This document shows, piece after piece, positions 1-8,603 of a DNA stretch of 64,000 nt. This DNA comes from Sphingobium sp. (GTDB lineage Bacteria > Pseudomonadota > Alphaproteobacteria > Sphingomonadales > Sphingomonadaceae). The translations under genes were made by a program, and so were the position numbers. Where the stretch lies: assembly GCA_017744605.1 (NCBI GenBank), contig JAGIAZ010000004.1:1-64000 (forward strand), written 5' to 3'. The first letter of the stretch is position 1. Every line of letters starts with the position of its first letter. Below the pieces are notes generated by a model that saw only the letters and a program-made list of their open reading frames with translations, had not been told where the DNA came from and ran no database searches.

Positions 1-319
1 CCTGCGCCCTATCGGCACCGTCCGTATCGATCCCGAAGGCGTGGGCGGCGAGACGAAGCGCGGTGTCGCCATCCATCTCGCTCGCCGCGATCTTGACCGC
101 GGTCAGGCGCTTGGGATCGATCGTCGCCATGAGATGCGCGACCAGCGTCGTCTTGCCCGCGCCGATGTCGCCGGTGATGACGATGAGCCCCTCGCCCTGC
201 GCCAGGCCATAGCCCAGATAGGACATCGCCTTCCGGTGCGTCGCGCTCTCGAAATAGAAGCGCGGATCCGGCGTCAACTGGAATGGGCGCCCCGTGAGTT
301 TGTAATAGCTCGTGTACAT
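1..319 (-). CDS. ExeA-like AAA ATPase, XrtA/PEP-CTERM system-associated (partial)
   Basis: The N-terminal 106 residues are in the window; the rest lies beyond base 1. The protein opens with MYTSYYKLTGRPF followed by LTPDPRFYF, the opening typical of ExeA/GspA-type AAA ATPases, including the exosortase-A associated ATPase. A Walker A motif GDIGAGKTT sits at residues 50-58. The start at 319 is preceded by GGGGAAGGG at good spacing. In the exosortase system this ATPase lies among genes for exopolysaccharide export and PEP-CTERM sorting; the neighbouring decarboxylase, ligase and carrier protein fit that setting. The subfamily name rests on context; the ATPase assignment rests on sequence. Confidence 0.8.
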   Translation of the reverse strand, partial: MYTSYYKLTGRPFQLTPDPRFYFESATHRKAMSYLGYGLAQGEGLIVITGDIGAGKTTLVAHLMATIDPKRLTAVKIAASEMDGDTALRLAAHAFGIDTDGADRAQ

Positions 320-652
320 CGATCCCTTCCCCTGGGCTCGTCTACCGAAAATGGGGCATGCAAGTCGTCACGCGCTGCCGTGTGCGGCCCATGTCATGCC
401 TGCTCCTGTGAATGGAATGCAGAAGGCGCTCGCTCCGGAAAAATGACCGGAACAACGCAAAGGTCAAACGGCTGGCAAAGTTGCCCGCGTCACCCATGAT
501 TTGCGACCCGAAAGCCCCCATTTCGGTTTTCCTTGAGCGCTAATAGCTACCAATTGAATGGTTGCGTCAAGGGAGCCGACGTTGATCCCCATCAGTTTCG
601 GACGCAGGCGCAGTATTTTACACTTACGGCCGACCAATATGAGTCTTTTGAG
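320..652. other. Intergenic stretch between ATPase and decarboxylase genes
   Basis: No convincing gene is present in these 333 bases on either strand. They separate two minus-strand genes and so probably hold the promoter of the downstream ATPase gene. A TTGACC hexamer can be found on the minus strand but no matching -10 box is convincing. No hairpin followed by a T run was found after the decarboxylase stop. Confidence 0.4.
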
Positions 653-1888
653 TCACAGGAGCAGTTCTTGCGCGGGCTCGTGACCGAGGAAGGCTGATGG
701 GCTCGCGCTGGCGCCATAAGCGCCGGCCATGAAGATGGCGACGAGATCGCCGACCTCCGGCGCAGGCAAGGCAAGCGCCGCACCGAGCAAATCGAGCGGC
801 GTGCACAGGCAGCCGACGACAGTGGTCGGCACCTCGTCTGCGGGCGCACCGAAACGGTTCGCGATGGCCAGCGGATAGTTGCGGCGGATCACCGTCCCGA
901 AATTGCCGCTCGCTGCCAGCTGGTGGTGAAGGCCGCCATCCACGATCGCGAACCGTTCGCCTTGGCTCCATTTCACATCGACGACGCGGGTGAGATAGAC
1001 GCCAGCCTCCGCGACCACCCAGCGGCCCAGTTCGAGTGCGAATGCGCTGTTCCTGAGGACTGGCTCACGCATGTCCAATGCCTCGCCCAGTGCCGCACCG
1101 ATCCGCTCGATATCCAATTCCGCTTCGCCCGGAAAATACGGGACGCCAAAGCCGCCACCCAGATTGACCAGCGGGGGCGAGACCGCGACGTCGTCGGACA
1201 GGCGCGTTGCAAGCGCCAGCGTCTGCGCCTGTGCGGCGATGATGGCATCGGCATCCAGCGCCTGCGACCCGGCGAAGATGTGCCAACCGCGCCAGTCTGC
1301 GCCGGCGTCGATCACGCGCCGCGCAAGCGCCGCCGCGCGATCCGCATCGACGCCGAAGGGTTTGGCGCCGCCGCCCATGCGCATGCCCGATCCCTTGAGC
1401 TCGAAGTCGGGATTGACCCTGACGGCAAGGCGCGGCCGTGTTCCGAGACGATCCGCAATCGCAATCGCCCGCGCCGCCTCGCTTTCCGATTCCAGATTGA
1501 TCGTGACGCCGGCCGCCAGGGCAGTCTCCAATTCCCCATCCCGCTTGCCAGGCCCGGCGAAGCTGATCCGATCCGATACCATGCCCGCCGCTAACGCCAT
1601 TTCGAGCTCGCCGGCCGAGGCACTATCGAAGCCATCGATCTGACCGACCATCGCTGCCAGCAGCGGGGCGAAGGGATTGGCCTTGATCGCATAGTGGATG
1701 CTCAAGGCCGCCGGCATCGCAGCGCGCAGGGCGGCAATGCGCTTCCAGACCATGGCGCCGTCATAAACGAAGAGCGGCGTGTCGCTGGCAGAAGCCGACA
1801 ATTCACCAGCCGTTCGCCCCCCGATTATTAGTTGGCCGTCCTGGGCGGCAAAGCCTGGCGGGATCGGACCCATAGGCTTGGCGCTCAT
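653..1888 (-). CDS. PLP-dependent decarboxylase, exosortase A-associated
   Basis: A 411-residue fold-type III PLP enzyme of the ornithine/diaminopimelate/arginine decarboxylase 2 family. The PLP lysine is in HYAIKANPF (K69). The glycine loop that binds the PLP phosphate is GGGFGVPYFPGE in the middle of the protein. The C-terminal VGCLCTPLD and GAYGAS motifs complete the active site. The start codon overlaps the stop of the upstream acyl-CoA ligase by 4 bp (ATGA), so the two are translationally coupled. This decarboxylase-ligase pair is a recurrent marker of exosortase-A clusters. The physiological substrate is unknown; the pair may load an amino-acid-derived acyl group onto the adjacent carrier protein. 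Confidence 0.88.
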   Translation of the reverse strand: MSAKPMGPIPPGFAAQDGQLIIGGRTAGELSASASDTPLFVYDGAMVWKRIAALRAAMPAALSIHYAIKANPFAPLLAAMVGQIDGFDSASAGELEMALAAGMVSDRISFAGPGKRDGELETALAAGVTINLESESEAARAIAIADRLGTRPRLAVRVNPDFELKGSGMRMGGGAKPFGVDADRAAALARRVIDAGADWRGWHIFAGSQALDADAIIAAQAQTLALATRLSDDVAVSPPLVNLGGGFGVPYFPGEAELDIERIGAALGEALDMREPVLRNSAFALELGRWVVAEAGVYLTRVVDVKWSQGERFAIVDGGLHHQLAASGNFGTVIRRNYPLAIANRFGAPADEVPTTVVGCLCTPLDLLGAALALPAPEVGDLVAIFMAGAYGASASPSAFLGHEPAQELLL

Positions 1889-3414
1889 TCTGCCGGCTCC
1901 ATTGCCATGGCGGCAAGCGCAACCCGGTCGTGCTTGCCATTGGGGGTGCGTGGGATAGCCTTCAAAATGCGAATTTCCTTGGGCTGCATGAAATTGGGCA
2001 GCGACTTGCGCAGGCTGCTCGAGAGCCGGTCCAGCACGATCTCGGCATCCGTCTCACACAACGCCGCGTCGGCCCGCACGAAAAGCAGGATCGCCTGTCC
2101 CAGCCGTTCGTCGGCGATGCCCAGCGCGCAAGCCTCCGCAACGCCTGAAACGGCGAGCGCGGCCTCCTCTATCTCGGCCGGCGAAATGCGGTTGCCCGCG
2201 CTTTTGATCATCGCATCCTCGCGCGCCACAAAACTCAGCAGCCCATCCGCGTCACGAACTGCGGTATCGCCCGACCAGACAGCCGTCCCGCCATGAAGCG
2301 ACGCGGCCGGCGCCGGCCGAAAGCGCTCGGCCGTCTTTTCCGCGTTCTGCCAATAGCCTTTGGCCACCAACGGCCCGCAGTGAACCAACTCTCCCGCCTC
2401 ATCATCGGCCGTGACCGAACCATCCGGACGGACCACCAATATCTCGGCATCGGGGATAGCCATGCCGATGCTGGTGGGATGGTCGTCGAGTAACGCGGGA
2501 GGCAGCCAGGTCGAGCGAAAGGCTTCGGTGAGGCCGTACATCGCGACGATGTCGACGCCGGGGAATGTTGCGCGCAGCTTGGCGATCAGCGGCCGAGTCA
2601 GCGCACCGCCGCTGTTGGTGAGGCGCCGCAGATGCGCCCGCGCCTCGGCTGGCCAATTCGTCTCGACCAACTGCACCCAGAGCGGAGGCACGCCGGCGAG
2701 GGTCGTTATGCCATATGTGGCCGCCGCCTTCGCCACATGGCCCGGGAGCAGGTAATCGAGCGGTACGGCGCAGCCTCCCGCCCACCAGGTCGAGAAGAGT
2801 TGGTTCTGGCCATAGTCGAAACTTAGGGGCAGCAGCGCGAGCGTCCGGTCATCCGACGCCAGCGACAGATAGGAGGCGACCGAGCGCGCGCCGATCATGA
2901 GATTGGCGTGGCTGAGCATCACGCCCTTGGGCAGGCCCGTTGAACCGGAGGTATAGAGAATCTCGACCAGTGCATCCGGGTCGGCATCGCTCGGCGGCAA
3001 CACGGGGCCGTCCCGCAACGCCATGACAGTGTCGACATCCGGTTCGTAGATCAGCCGAACGGCCGGCCCGTCGCCGGGCTCGAGTGTTGCCAGCCGGGCC
3101 GCCTGGGAAATCAGCATCGCTGCGCCACTGTCGGCAAGGATGTGGGCGACCTGTGCGCGCTTGAGCAGCGGATTAACCGGAACGTAGACATGTCCCGCGC
3201 GCGCCATCGCGAGCGGCAGAATTGCTGCCGCCTGTCCCTTTGGCAACCACGCCGCAATACGGCTGCCGGGTGTCAGCCCCTGCCTGGTCAGCCACGCCGC
3301 CAGCCGCCCCGTCATCGCCTCCATCTCGGCATAGCTTATCGTGCCGGCCTTGCCCGCGATGGCCGGCGCATCGGATTTCCCAAGCAACGGCAAATGGTCG
3401 AGCGGGGCGATCAT
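1885..3414 (-). CDS. Acyl-CoA ligase (AMP-forming), exosortase A-associated
   Basis: A 509-residue member of the ANL adenylating superfamily. The P-loop YTSGSTGLPKG is at residues 154-164. Downstream are YGLTEAF, a core motif around SGDTAV, and the C-terminal hinge and lysine loop ending in RTPNGKHDR, where K is the expected catalytic lysine. It would activate a carboxylic acid as an acyl-adenylate and pass it to CoA or to a carrier protein. It is translated first in a two-gene operon with the PLP decarboxylase. An acyl carrier protein gene diverges 113 bp away, which suggests a ligase-ACP-decarboxylase module making a small modified amine or acyl group. Confidence 0.88.
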   Translation of the reverse strand: MIAPLDHLPLLGKSDAPAIAGKAGTISYAEMEAMTGRLAAWLTRQGLTPGSRIAAWLPKGQAAAILPLAMARAGHVYVPVNPLLKRAQVAHILADSGAAMLISQAARLATLEPGDGPAVRLIYEPDVDTVMALRDGPVLPPSDADPDALVEILYTSGSTGLPKGVMLSHANLMIGARSVASYLSLASDDRTLALLPLSFDYGQNQLFSTWWAGGCAVPLDYLLPGHVAKAAATYGITTLAGVPPLWVQLVETNWPAEARAHLRRLTNSGGALTRPLIAKLRATFPGVDIVAMYGLTEAFRSTWLPPALLDDHPTSIGMAIPDAEILVVRPDGSVTADDEAGELVHCGPLVAKGYWQNAEKTAERFRPAPAASLHGGTAVWSGDTAVRDADGLLSFVAREDAMIKSAGNRISPAEIEEAALAVSGVAEACALGIADERLGQAILLFVRADAALCETDAEIVLDRLSSSLRKSLPNFMQPKEIRILKAIPRTPNGKHDRVALAAMAMEPAE

Positions 3415-3527
3415 GAGTCCGGCTTAGCACTTTCACGCCACAATGGCAGGGTCGATGAACGGCGCTGCACGCGGTACGCACCCCTTTGCACTTCACTCGA
3501 CGGCACAAAAAGGCTAGTCGACCGCCG

Positions 3528-3821
3528 ATGAGCCACCATCCGCTCAAGACCAGACGGGACGACCTCCATTTGATCGCCGACGACAGCCTGCGGGCCAGCC
3601 TTGTCGCCGTGCTCGGCCTTTCCGCCGACCGCGTCGCCAAGTTCGATGACGAGACCCTTCTCTTCGGCGCGCTGCCGGAACTCGATTCCATGGCCGTGGC
3701 CAGCCTGCTCACCGATTTTGAGGATCGGCTCGGCATCCACATCGACGATGAGGATGTCGACGCGGAGAGCTTCGAAACCTTCGGCGCGCTGCGCGACATG
3801 CTGGCGCGCAAGTTGCGCTGA
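3528..3821 (+). CDS. Acyl carrier protein
   Basis: A 97-residue acidic protein of the phosphopantetheine-attachment family. The 4'-phosphopantetheine serine is in ELDSMAV (S54), in place of the usual DSL. The helix after it, LLTDFEDRLGIHIDDEDVD, is the typical acidic recognition helix. The ATG at 3528 is chosen because residues before it in the same frame look non-protein-like (HFTRRHKKASRP). It is divergent from the ligase gene and is the likely acceptor for that ligase. Stand-alone carrier proteins of this kind are common in exosortase-A clusters. Confidence 0.85.
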   Translation: MSHHPLKTRRDDLHLIADDSLRASLVAVLGLSADRVAKFDDETLLFGALPELDSMAVASLLTDFEDRLGIHIDDEDVDAESFETFGALRDMLARKLR

Positions 3822-3920
3822 TCCCTCGGCGGTGCAAAGGGGCTTGAGCGCAGCGCACCGAGTCTCAAGGACGGGGCGGCGCGCAAGCCAGGAGACAAGC
3901 CGGCCAGTAAGTAAGGCAGG

Positions 3921-4244
3921 TCAGTAGGTCGAGGACACCGTGTGCAGGAGCTTGGCAGTCTCGATCACCTGATTGGCGGTAAGGCCCCGAAGCATGCCGA
4001 TCGATTGCGGCGTCAACCGGTCACCGCCCTGGCTGAATCGGCGGTCTGTCGCCGAGAAGACGATCGTCGCAACTGCGCGATCGAATGCTTCCCGCCGGTC
4101 GGGTGAGATATTCGCCCGCACCATCTGGATGGATGACTGCATCTCGAGCGCCGTATCGCCACTGAGCGTCGTCGTCGTCTTCGTGGCACAACCCGCCAGA
4201 AGCAGCATGACGGCGGGGACGATGATCCCGCGTAGGCGCATCAC
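3921..4244 (-). CDS. Small lipoprotein (DUF6694-like), copy 2
   Basis: A 107-residue predicted lipoprotein. A signal peptide ends in the lipobox LLAG-C with the acylated cysteine at C19. The mature part contains SGDTALEMQSSIQMV, DRREAFDRAVATI and LTPQSIGMLRGLTANQVI. It is a clear paralogue of the gene just upstream, sharing the same blocks in the same order, and the two overlap by 4 bp. The family resembles DUF6694-type lipoproteins, which have no known function. The location would be the periplasmic side of the inner or outer membrane. Confidence 0.75.
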   Translation of the reverse strand: MMRLRGIIVPAVMLLLAGCATKTTTTLSGDTALEMQSSIQMVRANISPDRREAFDRAVATIVFSATDRRFSQGGDRLTPQSIGMLRGLTANQVIETAKLLHTVSSTY

Positions 4245-4564
4245 AGCGAAGCCGACGCGGAGCGGATCAGCTTGGCATTCTCGATCACCTGGCTGACCGT
4301 ACGTCCCTTCAAGAGGCTCATGGCCTGGGGGCTGAGCCGATCGCCATCCGCGGACAAACGCCGGTCCGTGGTCGAGAGCATGATCGTCTCGACGGCGCGC
4401 TCGAATTCTTCTCGGCGATCGGACGAAAGATTCTGGGAGAGCATCATGATGGACGACTGCATCTCATGTGCACTGTCGCCGGACAGCACCGCCGCGTGCT
4501 TCGACGAACAGCCGGCGACGAGCAGGAGCGAAATCGGGAGAATGATCTTATGAGCAATGCGCAC
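4241..4564 (-). CDS. Small lipoprotein (DUF6694-like), copy 1
   Basis: A 107-residue lipoprotein with a signal peptide ending LLVAG-C (C19). The mature region carries SGDSAHEMQSSIMML, DRREEFERAVETIML, TDRRLSADGDRLSPQA and LKGRTVSQVIENAKLI. Every block has a counterpart in the downstream gene, so this is a tandem duplication. The two are one operon. No enzymatic motif is visible. The DUF6694 name is from memory of the family pattern and should be treated as tentative. Confidence 0.75.
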   Translation of the reverse strand: MRIAHKIILPISLLLVAGCSSKHAAVLSGDSAHEMQSSIMMLSQNLSSDRREEFERAVETIMLSTTDRRLSADGDRLSPQAMSLLKGRTVSQVIENAKLIRSASASL

Positions 4565-4931
4565 GCCGAACCCCTTTGCTTGTCATTTGACGGCGGACTT
4601 TTGTCCGTCCGGGGCGCTGCTGAGCCGCGTCGACCATCGTCGTTTCGTCCCGACCATGCGCCGCTCCCAAACCCGCACGCGAAGAAAGGCGCACATGCGG
4701 GGCCCGGTTCGGACCGACAGCACATGCGACTCGGCTCGCCATCAGGCGAGCCGCCCAAACACCTCCCAAATCGGCATTTCTTCATGAGCGGGTTCTGTTC
4801 AGAACCACACACATAGCGCCCTAGAGTCCGCACCCTTGCCCGGACCTCAACAGCAATGGTTGCCGCGCGGCTAACCCCGATTTTTACGTAGCGTCAACAG
4901 CGGTTTAGCCGATCAGCCCGGACTGATCGGA
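4565..4931. other. Intergenic region upstream of the lipoprotein pair
   Basis: These 367 bases hold no supportable gene. They contain the promoter region of the lipoprotein pair on the minus strand and the 3' end of the trxB transcript. A hairpin with arms CCGATCAG (4909-4916) and CTGATCGG (4923-4930) lies directly after the trxB stop codon. It lacks a T run, so it could be a weak terminator or an mRNA-stabilising hairpin. Confidence 0.4.
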
Positions 4932-5903
4932 TCAGGCGGCGGCGTGCTCGGTCTTGGCCTCGAAATCGGCCTCGGCGAGAAATTTCTCGGCGTCGAGCGC
5001 GGCCATGCAGCCCATGCCGGCGGCCGTCACGGCCTGGCGGTAGATCTTGTCGGTGACGTCGCCCGCCGCGAACACGCCAGGGATGCCGGTGCGGCTCGTG
5101 CCCTTCTCGACAAGGAGATAGCCTTCGTCGAGCGGCAGCTTGTCCACGAACAGCTCGGTCGCCGGCTTGTGGCCGATCGCGACGAAAGCGCCATCGGCGG
5201 CGATGTGGCTCTTCTCGCCGGTCACCGTGTCAACAAGGTCGACACCGACCAATCCTTCCGGCTGGCCACCGCCGACGAATTGTTCGACCGCCTTGTTCCA
5301 CAGCACCTTGATGTTGGGATGAGCGAACAGCCGGTCCTGCAGGATCTTCTCGGCGCGGAAGCTGTCGCGGCGATGGATGAGCGTCACGTCATGGCTATGA
5401 TTGGTTAGGTAGAGCGCTTCCTCGACCGCCGTGTTACCGCCGCCGATGACCACGACCTTCTTGCCGCGATAGAAGAAGCCATCGCAGGTAGCGCAGGCGC
5501 TGACGCCCTTGCCCTGCAGCAGATGCTCGCTCTCGAGGCCCAGCCACTTGGCCTGCGCACCCGTCGCGATGACCAGCGTATCGCCGAAATAACGTGTGCC
5601 GCCGTCTCCGGTCAGCTTGAAGGGGCGCTCGGAGAGATCGACGTCGACGATATGGTCGTACATCATCTGCGCGCCGACATGCTCGGCCTGCGCCTGCATC
5701 TCTTCCATCAGCCACGGCCCCTGCACGACGTCACGGAAGCCGGGATAGTTCTCGACGTCCGTCGTGACCGTCAGCTGCCCGCCGGGCTGGATACCCTGCA
5801 CGACGATCGGCGCCATGCCCGCCCGCGCCGCATAGATCGCGGCAGACAGGCCTGCAGGGCCGGAGCCGAGGATGATCATGCGTGACGAATGGGTGGCGGT
5901 CAT
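4932..5903 (-). CDS. trxB: Thioredoxin-disulfide reductase
   Basis: A 323-residue low-molecular-weight thioredoxin reductase, the usual family length. It reduces thioredoxin with NADPH in the cytoplasm. The FAD dinucleotide motif GSGPAG is at residues 13-18. The redox-active pair is CATC (C137, C140). The NADPH-binding motif GGGNTAVEEAL starts at residue 154. The C-terminal FAD motif is GVFAAGDV. It seems to be a single gene, with the lipoprotein pair downstream and the Anbu operon upstream, all on the minus strand. Confidence 0.97.
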   Translation of the reverse strand: MTATHSSRMIILGSGPAGLSAAIYAARAGMAPIVVQGIQPGGQLTVTTDVENYPGFRDVVQGPWLMEEMQAQAEHVGAQMMYDHIVDVDLSERPFKLTGDGGTRYFGDTLVIATGAQAKWLGLESEHLLQGKGVSACATCDGFFYRGKKVVVIGGGNTAVEEALYLTNHSHDVTLIHRRDSFRAEKILQDRLFAHPNIKVLWNKAVEQFVGGGQPEGLVGVDLVDTVTGEKSHIAADGAFVAIGHKPATELFVDKLPLDEGYLLVEKGTSRTGIPGVFAAGDVTDKIYRQAVTAAGMGCMAALDAEKFLAEADFEAKTEHAAA

Positions 5904-5989
5904 AGCGGTCTTTCAGTGCGGAAGGAATATATCGAATCTGCCGGAACCATTTAGGTCGCCCGACAGCAATAGCAATGGCAGCGCCAACG

Positions 5990-6736
5990 CTAGTCGATCA
6001 GTGACGGCAGCGCCTCGAAGCCGCGCCTCAGCGCCGCGCCCCATGCCCGCGAAATCTGCGTGAATTCAGGGTCGTCAGCCTCGATCCTGCGCCGGACGCT
6101 GAACCGATATTCGTCGCGCGGGATGATGCTGAGATCGAGCGGCATGCCGACCGAGAGGTTGGAGCGCAACGTCGAATCCATCGAGACGCAGACGCATTTG
6201 GCGGCATCCGCAAGCGATGTCTCCCGCGTGATGATGCGATCGAGGATCGGCTTGCCATATTTATGCTCGCCGATCTGGAAGAACGGCGTATCGGCCGTCG
6301 CCTCGACGAAATTGCCTTCCGAATAGATCATATAGAGCCGCAGCTTGCCGCCCTTGCGCTGACCGGCGACGAGGATGCTGGCGCCGAGCAGATTGTCGTC
6401 GCCACTGATCATGCCGCTGCGCAACTCATGCTGCACAGCCTTCATCGCGTCGCCCACCAGATGCGCCGCGCGGTGCATCGTCGCGCAATTGAGGATCGTC
6501 TCGATACCGGCCTCGGGCTCGGCGGCGGCGTCCTTGAGCGCCCGCGAAAGCTTGGTCTTCACTTCCTGCGTCACCGAAAGATTGCCGGAGCACAGCAGCG
6601 CGATAGCCCGCTCGCCCGGCACCTCATAGGTGAAGGTCTTGCGGAACATGGCGATGTTATCGAGCCCCGCATTGGTCCGCGTGTCGGAGAGCATCACCAG
6701 CCCCGCCTCGACCCGCAAGGCCACGCAATAGGTCAT
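5990..6736 (-). CDS. Anbu-type proteasome-like peptidase
   Basis: A 248-residue member of the Anbu (ancestral beta-subunit, COG3484) family of proteasome-like Ntn hydrolases. The N-terminus is MTYCVAL, so Thr2 becomes the nucleophile once Met is removed. The expected partners Asp18 (LSDTRTN) and Lys33 (FRKTF) are in place. It is the last gene of a four-gene operon with a transglutaminase-like protein, an alpha-E protein and a circularly permuted ATP-grasp protein, the partners it has in many genomes. Anbu proteins form large open rings; the physiological substrate is not established. Confidence 0.9.
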   Translation of the reverse strand: MTYCVALRVEAGLVMLSDTRTNAGLDNIAMFRKTFTYEVPGERAIALLCSGNLSVTQEVKTKLSRALKDAAAEPEAGIETILNCATMHRAAHLVGDAMKAVQHELRSGMISGDDNLLGASILVAGQRKGGKLRLYMIYSEGNFVEATADTPFFQIGEHKYGKPILDRIITRETSLADAAKCVCVSMDSTLRSNLSVGMPLDLSIIPRDEYRFSVRRRIEADDPEFTQISRAWGAALRRGFEALPSLID

Positions 6737-6755
6737 GTCCGCATTCCCCCGCGAC

Positions 6756-7595
6756 TCACTGTTGTGTTTGCGTCTGAGCCTGCTGGTCTAGCGGCGGTGC
6801 GGCAATTTGCACATCGCTCGAAAGTCTGACGCCGCCACCGTGGCTGACGACGGCGCGGATGGGCGCGGCATCCTGCGCATCGAGCCCGACGGTCAGCCGC
6901 ACATGGCCTTCCACCGGACAATGGCCAAGGGACGGATCGAAGGCCACCCATCCCAGTTCCTCGACCCAGCCCTCCGCCCAGGCATGGGGATCGTGCTCGT
7001 CATCCGGCCGGTCGGGATCGCGCAGATAACCCGTCACGTACCGCGCCGGAATGCCGAGCAGCCGCGCGGCCGCAATGAACACATGCGCCTGATCCTGGCA
7101 GACGCCGGCGCCATGCTCCAGGGCCTGGTGAGCGGGTGTCTCGAACGTCGTGCTGCCGGGTCGGTATCGGATCGCCTCGTAGACGGCCGGGCAAAGGCGA
7201 TGCATGGAATCGAGCGGACCGGAGTCGCTGCGCGCGTCCTCGGCCAGGGCTTTCAGCGCATCCGACGGCTCGGTGAGCACCGTGTCGCGCAGGAAGAGCA
7301 GCGGCCGCACGGCAGCCCTGAGGTGGCGCGAAACCCCCGCAGTGTCGATCGTCGTGACCTCCCCCTCGGCGACGACGCGGATTTCACTGAGTTTTCCGTT
7401 CGCTCGCCAGAGCGCCTCGACATCATCATAGCCGCTCGCGATCCAACGCTCGATCGGCGCGCCGTTGACGCTAACCGCCCAGCTATGCACCGTTTGCGCA
7501 CTGGTATTGGACGGCATGAGACGGAGCCGCATGACGGCCCCCGTCGCCGGTTCCTCATAATCGTAGCTTGTCTCGTGCCGAATGCTGATCCGCAT
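6756..7595 (-). CDS. Transglutaminase-like cysteine protease (Anbu operon)
   Basis: A 279-residue COG1305 protein. The ATG at 7595 is preferred because GGAGGTGG lies 8 bases upstream and the protein then opens MRISIRHETSYDYEEP, the usual N-terminal beta-strand domain. The catalytic triad is C166 in GVCQDQAHVF, H204 in DPHAWAEGW, and D220 in WVAFDPS. Together with the alpha-E and ATP-grasp proteins this may form or break amide bonds on a peptide that Anbu acts on. That role is inferred from gene context. Confidence 0.9.
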   Translation of the reverse strand: MRISIRHETSYDYEEPATGAVMRLRLMPSNTSAQTVHSWAVSVNGAPIERWIASGYDDVEALWRANGKLSEIRVVAEGEVTTIDTAGVSRHLRAAVRPLLFLRDTVLTEPSDALKALAEDARSDSGPLDSMHRLCPAVYEAIRYRPGSTTFETPAHQALEHGAGVCQDQAHVFIAAARLLGIPARYVTGYLRDPDRPDDEHDPHAWAEGWVEELGWVAFDPSLGHCPVEGHVRLTVGLDAQDAAPIRAVVSHGGGVRLSSDVQIAAPPLDQQAQTQTQQ

Positions 7596-7612
7596 GGCGC
7601 GGCCACCTCCCG

Positions 7613-8545
7613 TCAGCCGAAATGATAGGCTTCGGCGATCTCGAAGCCCAGCTTGTTGCACTGGCCGAGCTTGCGCTGGATCACTTCATGAAGCCCTTCG
7701 GAAAAAATCTCGCCACTGGTGGTGCGCGCCAAGGCGGCGACCATCTCCTCGCTGCGCTTGTTGCAGTCCGAACGGCGGCCATGCCAGTGCGCGAGACGCT
7801 GCAACCGATAGGCCATCTGGTCGAAACAATAGAGCACGCTGCGCGGAAACTGACGGTTGAGCATGAGAAAGTCGGTGATCTGCCAAGGCGAATAGCTGCC
7901 GCCATAAACGTGATGGTAGGCGCGGCTGCCGGACAAGGCGTGGAGCACGCTCGTCCACTGATAATGGTCGCGATGCCCGCCGACGACCTCGGTCTCGGGC
8001 AGCAGGACATAATATTTGACGTCGAGCAGGCGCAGCGTCATCGACCCGCGCTCCAGCGCCCCGCCCGCCCGCAGGAAGTCGTGCCCCTCGTTGCGGAGAT
8101 GGCCGCTCTCGGTCGAGCCGCGGAAGATCATCGTGCGCGTCTTCACCCAATCGACGATCTCGGCCAGATCGCGCCGGGCATTGGCGACCGAGTAGGTTTC
8201 GAGCTTGCGCCAGCCCTCGTTAAGCGCCTCCCACATCTCCTGCGTCAGCGCCGTGCGAACCGATTTGCCGTTGGCGCGGGCGCGCGCGAGGCAGAAGCGG
8301 ATCGACGAGGGATTATCGGGATTGAGCAGCAGATGTTCGACGATGTCGCTCTCGCGAATGACGGTCTTGGGATCGAACCAGTTTTCGCCGCCGGTCACCT
8401 TGACGACCGAGCGCCATTCGTCGCGCAGCGTCGCGCCGGGCAGGATTGCCATGCGCTGTCCCATGGTGATCAGGCGCGCGGTCGCCTCGGCGCGTTCCAT
8501 ATAACGCGCAATCCAGAACAGGTTTTCGGCCGTGCGGCTCAGCAT
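7613..8545 (-). CDS. Alpha-E domain protein (COG2307)
   Basis: A 310-residue protein starting MLSRTAENLFWIARYMERAEATARL, the signature opening of the alpha-E family. The protein is largely helical and carries several conserved tryptophan/histidine segments (HDFLRAGGALERGSMTLRLLDV, RSVLYCFDQM). No catalytic motif is known. It is always found next to circularly permuted ATP-grasp proteins, sometimes fused to them, and is taken to work as their partner. It sits between the ATP-grasp and transglutaminase genes, 17 bp from the latter. Confidence 0.9.
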   Translation of the reverse strand: MLSRTAENLFWIARYMERAEATARLITMGQRMAILPGATLRDEWRSVVKVTGGENWFDPKTVIRESDIVEHLLLNPDNPSSIRFCLARARANGKSVRTALTQEMWEALNEGWRKLETYSVANARRDLAEIVDWVKTRTMIFRGSTESGHLRNEGHDFLRAGGALERGSMTLRLLDVKYYVLLPETEVVGGHRDHYQWTSVLHALSGSRAYHHVYGGSYSPWQITDFLMLNRQFPRSVLYCFDQMAYRLQRLAHWHGRRSDCNKRSEEMVAALARTTSGEIFSEGLHEVIQRKLGQCNKLGFEIAEAYHFG

Positions 8546-8603
8546 CCTAGGCCCTCCCTGAGCTTGCTCGGGGAGGATCTTGAAAGGTTGCGCATCCTCT
8601 CGC

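Noticed and set aside
41-499. A 152-codon plus-strand frame at the window start
   Set aside because: It is antisense to the ATPase gene, whose Walker A motif and N-terminus are clear on the minus strand.
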